DNA of 64,000 bases, from positions 1-64,000 of the forward strand of contig JBFWMB010000009.1 of NCBI GenBank assembly GCA_050251815.1, in the 5' to 3' direction. Positions 39,913-48,253 of the stretch are shown here, in pieces (position 1 is the first letter of the stretch; every line of letters begins with the position of its first letter). The DNA is from GWE2-40-63 sp050251815 (GTDB lineage: Bacteria > Bacteroidota > Bacteroidia > Bacteroidales > SZUA-534). Position numbers and translations under genes: made by a program. A model generated the notes under the pieces. That model saw nothing but the letters and a program-made list of their open reading frames with translations. It had not been told where the DNA came from and made no database searches.

Positions 39913-40003
39913 ATGACTCAAAAAGCACACTACTATTCTCCGATAAGAACAGCTCACTATGTCAGCTATTTTTAGATTACCGTCAAATTTTGTTTTTACG
40001 CTG
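39913..40003 (+). pseudogene. Duplicated, decayed 5' end of the gene at 40182
   Basis: About 60 bases from ATGACTCAAAAA through ATTCTCCGATAAGAAC match the first 20 codons of the 651-residue gene at roughly 85 percent. Weaker similarity continues for another 30 bases. The frame stops after about 20 codons. Like the intact gene it directly follows a palindromic-repeat right arm. Confidence 0.75.
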
Positions 40004-40117
40004 AGTACATTCGGCTTGTTTTTATCAGTACAAAATGCTTAGTTTGTATTTTCCTAAATAAAAAATAGAGAAAAGTAATATTTGTGTGTACTATATGCCT
40101 TGTTTTGATGACAGAAA

Positions 40118-40170
40118 AAAAACCCGCCTGACCGTCGGGCAGGTTCGTGTACATTAGTGGAATTAGTGGC
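40118..40170 (+). repeat. Partial palindromic repeat before the Wzy-transferase fusion gene
   Basis: CCCGCCTGACCGTCGGGC, AGGTTCGTGTACATTAGTGG and AATTAGTGGCTTAAA end 12 bases before the ATG at 40182. Confidence 0.6.
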
Positions 40171-40181
40171 TTAAAGCATTT

Positions 40182-42137
40182 ATGACTCAAAAAAACAACC
40201 AACTATTCTCCGATAAGAACCGCTCCCTAAGCCAACTCTTCCAGATTGCTGTTGCCCTCTGGTTTTTCCGTATGGTACTGCCGGGCATGTTATACTTGTT
40301 TTTACCGGTATTTATTGCTTTGGTCGCGTTTTTACTGCTCAAACACCACCGGGCTATATTTCATAAAACAGCCATTTTTGAGTTCCTCAAAACCTTCAAT
40401 CCTCTGGTTATTTTGGGACTCTTGTTTATTTATGCCCTATTACTATCAAACAGTCTTTACGAGCGCTCCCTTCGCGACCTGTTTGAGTTTGGTGTGAACC
40501 TTACCTTTTTAGTGATCTTCTTCAACCTTACCTACAGGGCTCGTAAAAAAGCAGGTTTTATTCATGTCTTTAATAAGATGACCCGCATCATCTGGATTTC
40601 TGCTTTTATGGTAGCCGTACTGGGTTTAATAAAACATCTGATGCAATGGGGCGGCATTAACCTGCCAATTGATTCCCAGTTTGGAACCACCTTTAATCAG
40701 GATAAAAACTTCTTTGCTTTGTATTCCATGCTGGGTATTATTGGCCTACTGCCCCGTCTGGCCAAAGCCTCTACTTTTTTTCACAGTTTCATCAGCCAGT
40801 CCATTTTAACGGTGTTGATTTTAAATATTGTTTTTTCCTATTCGTACCGTTCACCCCTGTTGTTGGGCTTGTTAGCCCTGATGCTCCTGGTTTTGCTTGT
40901 TTTGGGATTTAGTTCCCAGGCCAACGATTTTGTGAGGCAACTGAGCCATAACCTGCGGGTTTTTACCCTGGTTTATTTTCTCGCGACATTTACATTTATT
41001 ATTGGTTTTAACAGAGAAAACTCAGGCATTCAGAAGCTCGGAAATAACTATATTAAACAAGTATTTTCGGTACATTATAACAAAATCGATGAGTCTTTAT
41101 TATACCTTACCTTCCATTTCGATAAATGGTCGTATGCCCTCGATTTATTTAACCAGCGTTCAACAGCCGAAAAGTTGCTGGGCGATGGCTTCGATTACCT
41201 TTCAGCCTATGGTTTGCAATTCAATCAGGATGCAGCGTTAACCGATTACCCGCATAATCCGGTATTGTCGGCCTTGCTGTATTCCGGCGTGGTGGGAGCA
41301 GTCTTTATACTTTTCTTTATTTTGGTAGCCTTGTATTATGGAGGCATTTACTTTCGGAAATATCCTTTGTATTCCATGATGCTTTATACCTCCATGCTCT
41401 TTGTGCTTTTTAGCGGGAACAGCTTGTTCAGCGTACCCATCTTTCTGTTTTTGTTCTCACTGGCATTTATGATTCGTCATCAGGAGATTTCGGAGTTGAA
41501 CCTGATTATGAACTTGCAAAAACCAGGGGCTAAATTCATTAAGGAAACCTTCGATTACATCCTGGCATCCTTGGCGCTGGTAATTTTGTCGCCCCTTTTA
41601 CTGTTTATCAGTCTGGTGGTGGGTTTTACCATGGGATGGCCCGTAGTTTATACCCAGGTGCGCATCGGTCAAAACGGGAAACCCTTTAAGCTGCATAAGT
41701 TCCGTAGCATGAAAAAAGTAAAATCTGATACTACCGTAGCTGCTCGCGAACAAAACCGCATTACACGCTTTGGCCGGATGATGCGAAAATACAAGCTCGA
41801 CGAATTGCCCGAGCTTTGGAACATTATTCGGGGCGATATGAGTTTTGTGGGGCCGCGTCCCGATGTACCCGGTTATGCCGATAAACTGCTGGGCGACGAT
41901 CGGGTAATTCTTCAGCTCAAACCCGGATTAACCGGAGCAGCTTCTTTAAAATACATGCATGAAGAGGAACTATTGAAAAAGCAACCGAATCCGCAGGAAT
42001 ACAACGACAAGGTTATCTTTCCCGATAAGGTACTGGTGAATAAAAAATACATGGAAAAATGGACGCTGTGGTTAGACCTGAAATTAATTGCTTTAACCGC
42101 ATTTGGCCGCGCCCAACACGAAGATCGGTTCTTGTAA
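40182..42137 (+). CDS. Fusion of a Wzy/O-antigen-ligase-like membrane domain with a PglC-type sugar-1-phosphate transferase
   Basis: The 651-residue protein has two parts. Residues 1-445 form about 11 membrane helices of the Wzy type, with SYRSPLLLGLL near 222 and LLGDGFDYLSAYG...DYPHNPVLSALLYSG near 330-375. Residues 452-651 form a complete bacterial sugar transferase. This has a membrane re-entrant helix (YILASLALVILSPLLLFISLV), QVRIGQNGKPFKLHKFRSM, the catalytic Asp-Glu in RKYKLDELPELWNIIRGDMSFVG (about D540, E541) and LKPGLTGAASL. The second part starts glycan assembly on undecaprenyl phosphate and the first part probably polymerises. No stop or frameshift separates them. Confidence 0.9.
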   Translation: MTQKNNQLFSDKNRSLSQLFQIAVALWFFRMVLPGMLYLFLPVFIALVAFLLLKHHRAIFHKTAIFEFLKTFNPLVILGLLFIYALLLSNSLYERSLRDLFEFGVNLTFLVIFFNLTYRARKKAGFIHVFNKMTRIIWISAFMVAVLGLIKHLMQWGGINLPIDSQFGTTFNQDKNFFALYSMLGIIGLLPRLAKASTFFHSFISQSILTVLILNIVFSYSYRSPLLLGLLALMLLVLLVLGFSSQANDFVRQLSHNLRVFTLVYFLATFTFIIGFNRENSGIQKLGNNYIKQVFSVHYNKIDESLLYLTFHFDKWSYALDLFNQRSTAEKLLGDGFDYLSAYGLQFNQDAALTDYPHNPVLSALLYSGVVGAVFILFFILVALYYGGIYFRKYPLYSMMLYTSMLFVLFSGNSLFSVPIFLFLFSLAFMIRHQEISELNLIMNLQKPGAKFIKETFDYILASLALVILSPLLLFISLVVGFTMGWPVVYTQVRIGQNGKPFKLHKFRSMKKVKSDTTVAAREQNRITRFGRMMRKYKLDELPELWNIIRGDMSFVGPRPDVPGYADKLLGDDRVILQLKPGLTGAASLKYMHEEELLKKQPNPQEYNDKVIFPDKVLVNKKYMEKWTLWLDLKLIALTAFGRAQHEDRFL

Positions 42138-42906
42138 GCATAGCTTTTACTTCATTGTTTTTTACAATTGTTCGGCAAATTTTATGCTAGATTATAAATT
42201 ATTCTATATAGTGGTGATGGATAATTGATTAAATGATAAAAAAGCATTAAATGGGCTTCCAAAAAATAGCAATCGGAATCGAAATAATCACTTAGGAAGA
42301 CCGGGAAGCTGATCCCGCTTTGCGGGAGAAGATCACCCGGCCGCACTTAGTGATTGTAAAGATGTAGATGCTTTTTTTTGGTGCCTTGACTTTCCTGCCT
42401 GGCCGGCAGACAGGTTTGCTTCGTTTTTGGGTCGACCGAGCTTGCGAGTTCATGACCGAAGGGAATAACCCAAAAATGAAGAGCCTAGCCGGCTTGAGGC
42501 GAAAAGTAAGAACTATTTTATCATATCATTATCAATCTTATTCTGAATAAGGAGATCAACCAGCTTTCTTTAATTTTGCCAGATACTAAAGAATATTTTT
42601 TTAGAAACACTTTTATTACGCAATAATTTGTGTAAACGAAATGTAGTATTCTCATACCAAAAGGAATATTTTGTGTGAAGCTGCCCGAAGATCAGCCCGA
42701 TCCGTGGACAACAAAATGAATAGCGGATAAGCTTTTCCTGAGTCTTGGACTTAACTTGCAAAATTTATTTTAACTGGATTTTGGTTTAGGAATAATTTTA
42801 TTCATGTAATTCGTGAACTTAGCGAAGCGTTCTCATGAACAATGTGAATAAATTCGTAGCTAAAACAGCTATTTTTTCTATATTTAGCCCTCCAAATAAT
42901 TACTAT
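42138..42906. other. Long non-coding gap with palindromic repeat debris
   Basis: No gene is supported. Features seen are a CCCGCTTTGCGGG hairpin near 42312-42324, a CCTGCC-tggc-CGGCAG hairpin near 42393-42410, and a TTGGGTCGACCGAGC stretch ending in GAAAAGTAAG that looks like dispersed intergenic repeat. A partial right arm of the polysaccharide-locus repeat (TTCATGTAATTCGTGAA) lies near 42800. A 60-codon frame at 42368 overlaps these palindromes and is rejected. Confidence 0.5.
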
Positions 42907-44040
42907 ATGCACGAAAAAATCTGGCTCTCGCCACCTCACATGAGTGGCAATGAACAAAAATACATCAAACTGGCTTTCGACGAGAATTATATAGCTCCCC
43001 TGGGGTCTAACCTTACCGGATTCGAGAATGAACTGGGGAAGTATCTGGGAGTTCCACATGTACTTATGTTGACCTCAGGCACCTCTGCCATTCATACGGC
43101 CATGCTGGTATTGGGAATAAAAGAAGGTGACGCGGTTATTGCACCCACGTTTACTTTTGCTGCCTGTGTAAATCCAATCATTTATCAACGGGCCACGCCT
43201 GTTTTTGTCGATAGCGATGTGGAATCGTGGAACATGAATCCCGAGCTTTTGGAACAGGCCATAAGCGAACAGATTAAACTAGGCAAAAAGCCCAAAGCTA
43301 TAGTTATGGTTCATTTATACGGCATGCCTGCCCGGATGAAGGACCTTCGCGAAATTGCCGATAACTACGGCATTCCAATCATTGAAGACGCTGCCGAAGC
43401 TCTGGGTAGCGAATACCAAAATCAGCCCTGTGGCACTCTCGGCGATTTATCCATTATTTCGTTTAACGGAAATAAAATAATTACCACCAGTGGGGGGGGA
43501 GCGCTTATCTCCAGAAACAAGGAGTATATATCCCGTGCCCGGTTCTTAACTACGCAGGCTAAGGATGATGCGCCGCATTACCAGCATTCCGAAATTGGCT
43601 ACAATTACCGTATGAGCAACGTAGTGGCCGGAATAGGTCGCGGACAATTGGAAGTATTGGAAAACCGCATTAAAAAGCGCCGCGCCAATCACGATTTTTA
43701 CTTTAAGCGTTTGGGTAAAATTCCGGGAATCACCTTCCTGCGCGAACGTCCGGGAGTGTTTTCCAACTTTTGGCTCACTACCATTGTGGTAAATCCCGAA
43801 ATGACAGGCGGTGTCAATCGCGAGCACCTGCGACTGGCTTTGGAGGCAGAGAATATTGAAAGCCGCCCGCTTTGGAAACCCATGCACCTGCAGCCGGTGT
43901 TCGAAAAATATCCCGCTTATGTCGATGGAACTTCGGAAGCGCTTTTCAGAGATGGATTGTGCCTTCCTTCGGGTTCCAACCTTACTGACGAACAAAAAGA
44001 GCGGGTGGTGACTACCCTGATTAAAACGCTAAACCGATAA
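42907..44040 (+). CDS. DegT/DnrJ/EryC1/StrS aminotransferase, PglE-like
   Basis: The 377-residue PLP enzyme begins MHEKIWLSPPHMSGNEQKYI, a start typical of the PglE/PseC side of the family. It has LTSGTSAIHTAMLVLG near 59, DAAEALGSEYQNQPCGT near 163 and the Schiff-base lysine in ISFNGNKIITTSGGGAL near 188. Such enzymes aminate UDP-4-keto-6-deoxy-HexNAc. The dehydratase that makes this substrate and the matching acetyltransferase are not in the window. An extended start at 42835 lies inside repeat-like DNA and was rejected. Confidence 0.9.
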   Translation: MHEKIWLSPPHMSGNEQKYIKLAFDENYIAPLGSNLTGFENELGKYLGVPHVLMLTSGTSAIHTAMLVLGIKEGDAVIAPTFTFAACVNPIIYQRATPVFVDSDVESWNMNPELLEQAISEQIKLGKKPKAIVMVHLYGMPARMKDLREIADNYGIPIIEDAAEALGSEYQNQPCGTLGDLSIISFNGNKIITTSGGGALISRNKEYISRARFLTTQAKDDAPHYQHSEIGYNYRMSNVVAGIGRGQLEVLENRIKKRRANHDFYFKRLGKIPGITFLRERPGVFSNFWLTTIVVNPEMTGGVNREHLRLALEAENIESRPLWKPMHLQPVFEKYPAYVDGTSEALFRDGLCLPSGSNLTDEQKERVVTTLIKTLNR

Positions 44041-44133
44041 GGATTTAGTGAATAGTGCATAGTTTAAATATTCTTCATTTTTAGTTTTTCATTTTTCACT
44101 ATTAGTTATTAGTTTTTCACTATTAGTTATATC
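44040..44133 (+). repeat. Left flank of the second four-helix-bundle gene
   Basis: The flank repeats TTTTTCACTATTAGTTAT twice and contains TTTAGTTTTTCATTTTTCAC. The word TTTTCACTATT is the complement of AATAGTGAAAA on the other side of the gene. Confidence 0.5.
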
Positions 44134-44484
44134 ATGGCTGAATCGGTTTTAAAAACAAAAAGCTACCAATTTGCTTTGGAAATAATAGTAGTAGCTAAGA
44201 ACTTAAATGAACAAAGAGAATTTATTCTTAGCAAACAAATTCTGAGGAGCGGAACTGCTATAGGAGCATTAATTCGTGAAGCTGAATTTGCTCAAAGTAG
44301 AAAAGACTTTATTTCAAAATTGAGTATTGCATTAAAAGAGGCCAATGAGACAGAATATTGGTTATCATTATTGGCAGACTCTAATTATTTGGAAAAAGAA
44401 CCTCATACAAAACTTAGTAATGAAGTACTCGAACTTATTAAATTGTTAGTATCCAGTATTAGAACATCAAAATCAAAACTTTAA
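44134..44484 (+). CDS. Four-helix-bundle protein (S23/IVP family), second copy
   Basis: The 116-residue protein has KSYQFALEIIVVAKNLNEQREFILSKQILRSGTAIGALIREAEFAQSRKDFISKLSIALKEANETEYWLSLL, the usual family layout. It belongs to a different subgroup from the protein at 14319. It is bordered by AGTGAAAAA/TTTTTCACT words on both sides. Function is unknown. Confidence 0.88.
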   Translation: MAESVLKTKSYQFALEIIVVAKNLNEQREFILSKQILRSGTAIGALIREAEFAQSRKDFISKLSIALKEANETEYWLSLLADSNYLEKEPHTKLSNEVLELIKLLVSSIRTSKSKL

Positions 44485-44726
44485 AGAACAGTGAATAGGG
44501 AATAGTGAAAAGAAAGGTCAGTGATTAGTTCATGGTGATAACAAGTTTAGATTGGAATATTATTATTGTTTTATTTAGTATTTTTCACTTTTAGTTATTC
44601 ACTATTAATTATTCGTTTTTCACTTTTGTTTTAATTACAAATAGAAACTATTAGAAAGAAGTTTGCGTTGGTAATAGATACATTGACCTTTGGAATGTAA
44701 TTTTATAAATTAATTAGTGTTTATTC
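44485..44726 (+). repeat. Right flank of the second four-helix-bundle gene and partial palindromic repeat
   Basis: CAGTGAATAGGGAATAGTGA with AAAG follows the stop codon, and about 90 bases later TTTTTCACTTTTAGTTATTC, ACTATTAATTATTCG and TTTTTCACTTTTG recur in the left-flank orientation. The gap ends in TTAATTAGTGTTTATTCATG, part of the polysaccharide-locus repeat. Confidence 0.5.
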
Positions 44727-45995
44727 ATGCAATTAGTGGCTAATTTTTCAAAAAGTCCCATAGTTAAAAACTTAAGCATTCTGGTTTCCGGTACGGTATT
44801 AGCACAAATTATAGTTATTGGATTTCAGCTTATATTGCGACGCCTTTATTCGCCCGAAGATTTTGGAGCTTTTGCCGTTTACATGAGCGTTTTAGGGATT
44901 GTCGCCACTATTGCTTCGTTTCGCTACGAACAAGCTATTTTATTACCCGAATCGAACCAAAAAGCCTTTTCTGTTTTAATGCTTTCATTGCTGCTTGCCA
45001 TATTTACCTTTCTGGTTTTTCAACTGTTTGTGTTGTTTTTCCATTCCTGGATGGGGACTCAATTAAAATTGGAAACTTCGTACCAGTTTTGGCTGTATTT
45101 TTTGCCGTTAAGCATTTTTGCCTTCAGTCTGAGTCAGGCATTGAACTTTTTCCTGATCCGTGTAAAATTATTTGGACTATCAGCCTCAAATAAAGGCTTA
45201 CGCCGTATTTTTGAAGGAGGTTTGCAATCGGTTTTTGGAGTTTTTGCTAAGGCTTTTGGTTTGTTTGCAGGCGATTTTTTAGGACAGTCGGTAGTGGTAG
45301 TCCGAAGCCTGGCACGATTGAAACTAAGAAAACAATATACTTTTAATAAAGCAGAAATAGCACAGGTTTCCAGGCAATACCGCGATTTTCCGCTGAAGAA
45401 CGGACTTCCTTCGTTGTTGAACGCCCTGAGTCTGATGCTGCCCGTATTGATTATTAATTCGAAGTTTAGTGGTGAGATTACCGGATATTTCGATTTGGCC
45501 CGGATGGTATTAATTATACCCTTATCATTGGTTACAGCTTCGTTAAGCCAGGTTTTATTGCAGCATTTTACTGAAAAGCGAAATGCCAAAAAACGCATTG
45601 GAAGCGAAACGCTAAAAACTTTTCTTGTTTTAGTGACTGTGGCACTGATTTTTGGATTGGTTATTCAGTTTTTTGGAGCGCCATTGTTTCAATGGGTGTT
45701 TGGAGTCGGTTGGCAGGCATCCGGACAATTTGCATCCATTCTGGTGTGGGCGTTTGCCTTAAAATTTGTGGTATCGCCTTTTAATATTGTTTTTACCGCA
45801 TTTGAAAAAATAGGTTGGTTATCGATCTGGCAAGTGGTTTATTTCCTTTTAATTATAGCATTAAATTGGTTGCCTGTAGTATCTGTTGAAGGCTTTTTAA
45901 AATACTATTTAGTAATTGAACTAATTAGTTATGCAGTTGCGGGAACAATGGATTTTGCCATTATTTGTAAGTATGACAAATCAATTAAACCTTAA
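44727..45995 (+). CDS. wzx: Polysaccharide flippase Wzx (MOP superfamily), second copy
   Basis: The 422-residue protein has about 12 membrane helices. It begins SPIVKNLSILVSGTVLAQIIVIGFQLILRRLYSPEDFGAFAVYMSVLGIVATIASFRYEQAILLPE, a typical Wzx/LsgF-like start. It exports lipid-linked repeat units, presumably those started at 38334 or 40182. Its start codon lies within the repeat word TTCATGCAATTAGTGGC, so the first few residues are repeat-derived. Confidence 0.92.
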   Translation: MQLVANFSKSPIVKNLSILVSGTVLAQIIVIGFQLILRRLYSPEDFGAFAVYMSVLGIVATIASFRYEQAILLPESNQKAFSVLMLSLLLAIFTFLVFQLFVLFFHSWMGTQLKLETSYQFWLYFLPLSIFAFSLSQALNFFLIRVKLFGLSASNKGLRRIFEGGLQSVFGVFAKAFGLFAGDFLGQSVVVVRSLARLKLRKQYTFNKAEIAQVSRQYRDFPLKNGLPSLLNALSLMLPVLIINSKFSGEITGYFDLARMVLIIPLSLVTASLSQVLLQHFTEKRNAKKRIGSETLKTFLVLVTVALIFGLVIQFFGAPLFQWVFGVGWQASGQFASILVWAFALKFVVSPFNIVFTAFEKIGWLSIWQVVYFLLIIALNWLPVVSVEGFLKYYLVIELISYAVAGTMDFAIICKYDKSIKP

Positions 45996-46010
45996 AGTAA
46001 ATAATACTAT

Positions 46011-46042
46011 CTTCGTGTAAATTCGTGTAAATTCGTGGAGAA
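46011..46042 (+). repeat. Right arm of the palindromic repeat supplying a start codon
   Basis: TTCGTGTAAATTCGTGTAAA then TTCGTGGAGAAAAA. The last GTG is the start codon of the gene at 46035. Confidence 0.6.
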
Positions 46043-47156
46043 AAAGAAAACAGTTTGTCATTTAACCTCGGTGCATCCACCGTTTGATATCCGAATTTTT
46101 TATAAGGAATGCGTTTCCCTGACAAATGCAGGTTATCAGGTTTCATTAATTGCTCCCATTCAGGAAGCCACAGTCCGGATGGGAGTGAGCCTTGTACCCG
46201 TAAGTTTACCTGGGAATCGTTTTATGCGGATGCTTATAGCTCCTTTTCGGATGTTACGGTTAGCATTGCAACAAAAAGCACAAATTTATCATTTTCACGA
46301 TCCGGAATTGATGCTTACCGGTGTTTTACTCCGGTTGGCAGGGAAAAAAGTAATCTTTGATGTGCACGAAAATATCCGCATCTCCTTAATATCAAAAGAC
46401 TGGTTACCCTTAGGTTGGGCAAAATTCCTGGCTGTTTTGTATTATTTGGCTGAACGTGTGGCATTGCTTTTCTATAAGCACTTGGTTCTGGCCGAAGAAT
46501 CGTATCAAAAATATTACCCTCAAAAAAAGTCAATTACCGTATTAAATTTTCCTCTAAACGGCCAGCAGGTCCTAAATCCAAAGGGTTACAAAGAACCCTG
46601 GAAGTTTATTTATGCAGGGGTGGTTCATCCATTGCGAGGCGTATGGGAGATGCTTGAAATTTTAAATATTTTGAACAGAAAAAACATTCCTGTTTCTTTG
46701 GATCTAATTGGAGAAATGCGTCCAGAGAACCTCAGGAAACAAGTCGAAGATTATTTGCATCAAAACAACCTGTTTCAGTTAGTAACTATTCATGGGAAGA
46801 TTGATTTTACCGAGGTTGCGGTACTTTTATCAAACAGTCATATGGGCTTTTCCATATTGCACGATATCCCAAATTACAGGGAATCGCTACCTACAAAAAT
46901 TTTTGAATACATGCAGCACGGATTACCGGTTATTACTAACGATTTTCCCTTGTATAAGAAATATGTCGAAGCCACGAACACAGGCTTGTGTTTAAATGTA
47001 AACCGCCCGGAGGAGCAGGTGAATGCTATTCTTGATTTATTAAACCATCCCCGGAGCATGGAGGAAATGGGTAAGAATGGCATGGAACTCACACAAAACA
47101 GGTTTAACTGGAAATCGCAGGAAGCAAAACTTCTGGAATTATATGCTTCCTTGTAA
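46035..47156 (+). CDS. Glycosyltransferase family 4 (GT-B)
   Basis: The 373-residue protein has VCHLTSVHPPFDIRIFYKECVSL at the N-terminus and IYHFHDPELMLTGVLLRL near 83. KVIFDVHENIRISLIS follows near 104, and SLPTKIFEYMQHGLPVITNDFPLYKK near 285 includes the donor-binding Glu region. This pattern occurs in GT4 enzymes of O-antigen loci. The GTG start is part of the repeat arm just upstream; no better start is visible. Confidence 0.93.
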   Translation: MEKKKTVCHLTSVHPPFDIRIFYKECVSLTNAGYQVSLIAPIQEATVRMGVSLVPVSLPGNRFMRMLIAPFRMLRLALQQKAQIYHFHDPELMLTGVLLRLAGKKVIFDVHENIRISLISKDWLPLGWAKFLAVLYYLAERVALLFYKHLVLAEESYQKYYPQKKSITVLNFPLNGQQVLNPKGYKEPWKFIYAGVVHPLRGVWEMLEILNILNRKNIPVSLDLIGEMRPENLRKQVEDYLHQNNLFQLVTIHGKIDFTEVAVLLSNSHMGFSILHDIPNYRESLPTKIFEYMQHGLPVITNDFPLYKKYVEATNTGLCLNVNRPEEQVNAILDLLNHPRSMEEMGKNGMELTQNRFNWKSQEAKLLELYASL

Positions 47157-47206
47157 CCCGATTCCTGGTTGCCGGGTTTTGCTTTTGTTTAAAATCGTGT
47201 AAATTC

Positions 47207-48253
47207 GTGGATAAATTAAATTTTGTGAAAGTCAGCGTAATTATTCCCTGTTATAACGAAGAACTTTATATTTCAGCCTGCCTGGAATCATTACTTAGCG
47301 GTTCTTTTCCGGATGAAAACCTTGAAATTCTTGTGGTTGACGGAGGAAGTACCGATAAAACCCGGGATTTGGTGTTTCAATTACAGGAAAAATATCCACA
47401 GCAGATACTTTGGATAGAAAATCCACGACAGAAGACTCCCTTTGCACTAAATCTGGGAATTCAAAAGGCTTCACATCCGCTTATACTTATAGCCGGAGCC
47501 CATGCAGTTTATCCGGCCGATTACCTTAACCGTTTACTGGAAATAATTCAAGAGCCCGGAATTGATGTAGTTGGCGGTGCCATTGAAACCCGGGTAAAAA
47601 ACCGTAATCCGAAAACCCGGGCCATTCAGTTTGTACTCTCACATCGCTTTGGTGTGGGAAATTCCCTGTTTCGGATTGGAGCTGATAGTTTAATTGAAGT
47701 AGATACGGTTCCTTTTGGATTGTATAAGAAAGCTGTTTTTGAAAAAGCCGGAGAGTATAACGAAAGGCTTATCCGGAATCACGACATGGAGTTGTCGAAA
47801 CGTATTAAAGCAGCAGGTTTTCATATCTGGATGGAGCCCGCATTACGAGTTACCTATTTTGCACGGGAAACATTTTCGGGATTGGCTAAAAATAACTTTG
47901 GCAATGGATTTTGGAACATACGTACCTTATTTATTACCCGAAAATTCAAATCGTTGGGATTAAGGCATTACATACCCGTGTTGTTTTTGTTTTCGTTGAT
48001 TCTTCCCTTGTTTTTGGCACTATTTATTGATGGCCGGTTTATGCTTATTTCGCTGGCTTCGTTGGTGCTGTATTTAGTTTTTATTACTGGCATTGGAATA
48101 CAACACCTTAAATCAATTAAGCTGTATTACCTTTTGCAGGCTTTTTTTGTATTGCATTTTTCATACGGCTGGGGTTCCCTGATGGGGTTTCTTCCGGAGT
48201 GTGGCAATAAGCGGAAACCAAAAGAAAATAAATTTCAAAATTCATTGCGGTGA
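47207..48253 (+). CDS. Glycosyltransferase family 2 with C-terminal membrane helices
   Basis: The 348-residue GT-A protein has VSVIIPCYNEELYISACLESLL, VVDGGSTDKTRDLV near 45, IAGAHAVYPADYLNRLL near 98 and the acceptor-site IRNHDMELSKRIKAAG near 190. Three hydrophobic helices follow from residue 255 on. This is the ExoA/succinoglycan-type GT2 layout. The start is GTG 47207 in a repeat arm or GTG 47225, which gives MKVSVIIPCYNEE. It overlaps the next gene by 4 bases (GTGA). Confidence 0.92.
   Translation: MDKLNFVKVSVIIPCYNEELYISACLESLLSGSFPDENLEILVVDGGSTDKTRDLVFQLQEKYPQQILWIENPRQKTPFALNLGIQKASHPLILIAGAHAVYPADYLNRLLEIIQEPGIDVVGGAIETRVKNRNPKTRAIQFVLSHRFGVGNSLFRIGADSLIEVDTVPFGLYKKAVFEKAGEYNERLIRNHDMELSKRIKAAGFHIWMEPALRVTYFARETFSGLAKNNFGNGFWNIRTLFITRKFKSLGLRHYIPVLFLFSLILPLFLALFIDGRFMLISLASLVLYLVFITGIGIQHLKSIKLYYLLQAFFVLHFSYGWGSLMGFLPECGNKRKPKENKFQNSLR

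Noticed and set aside
42368..42550. 60-codon frame in the gap after the fusion gene
   Set aside because: It consists of palindromic repeat DNA and resembles the spurious small proteins predicted from dispersed repeats.
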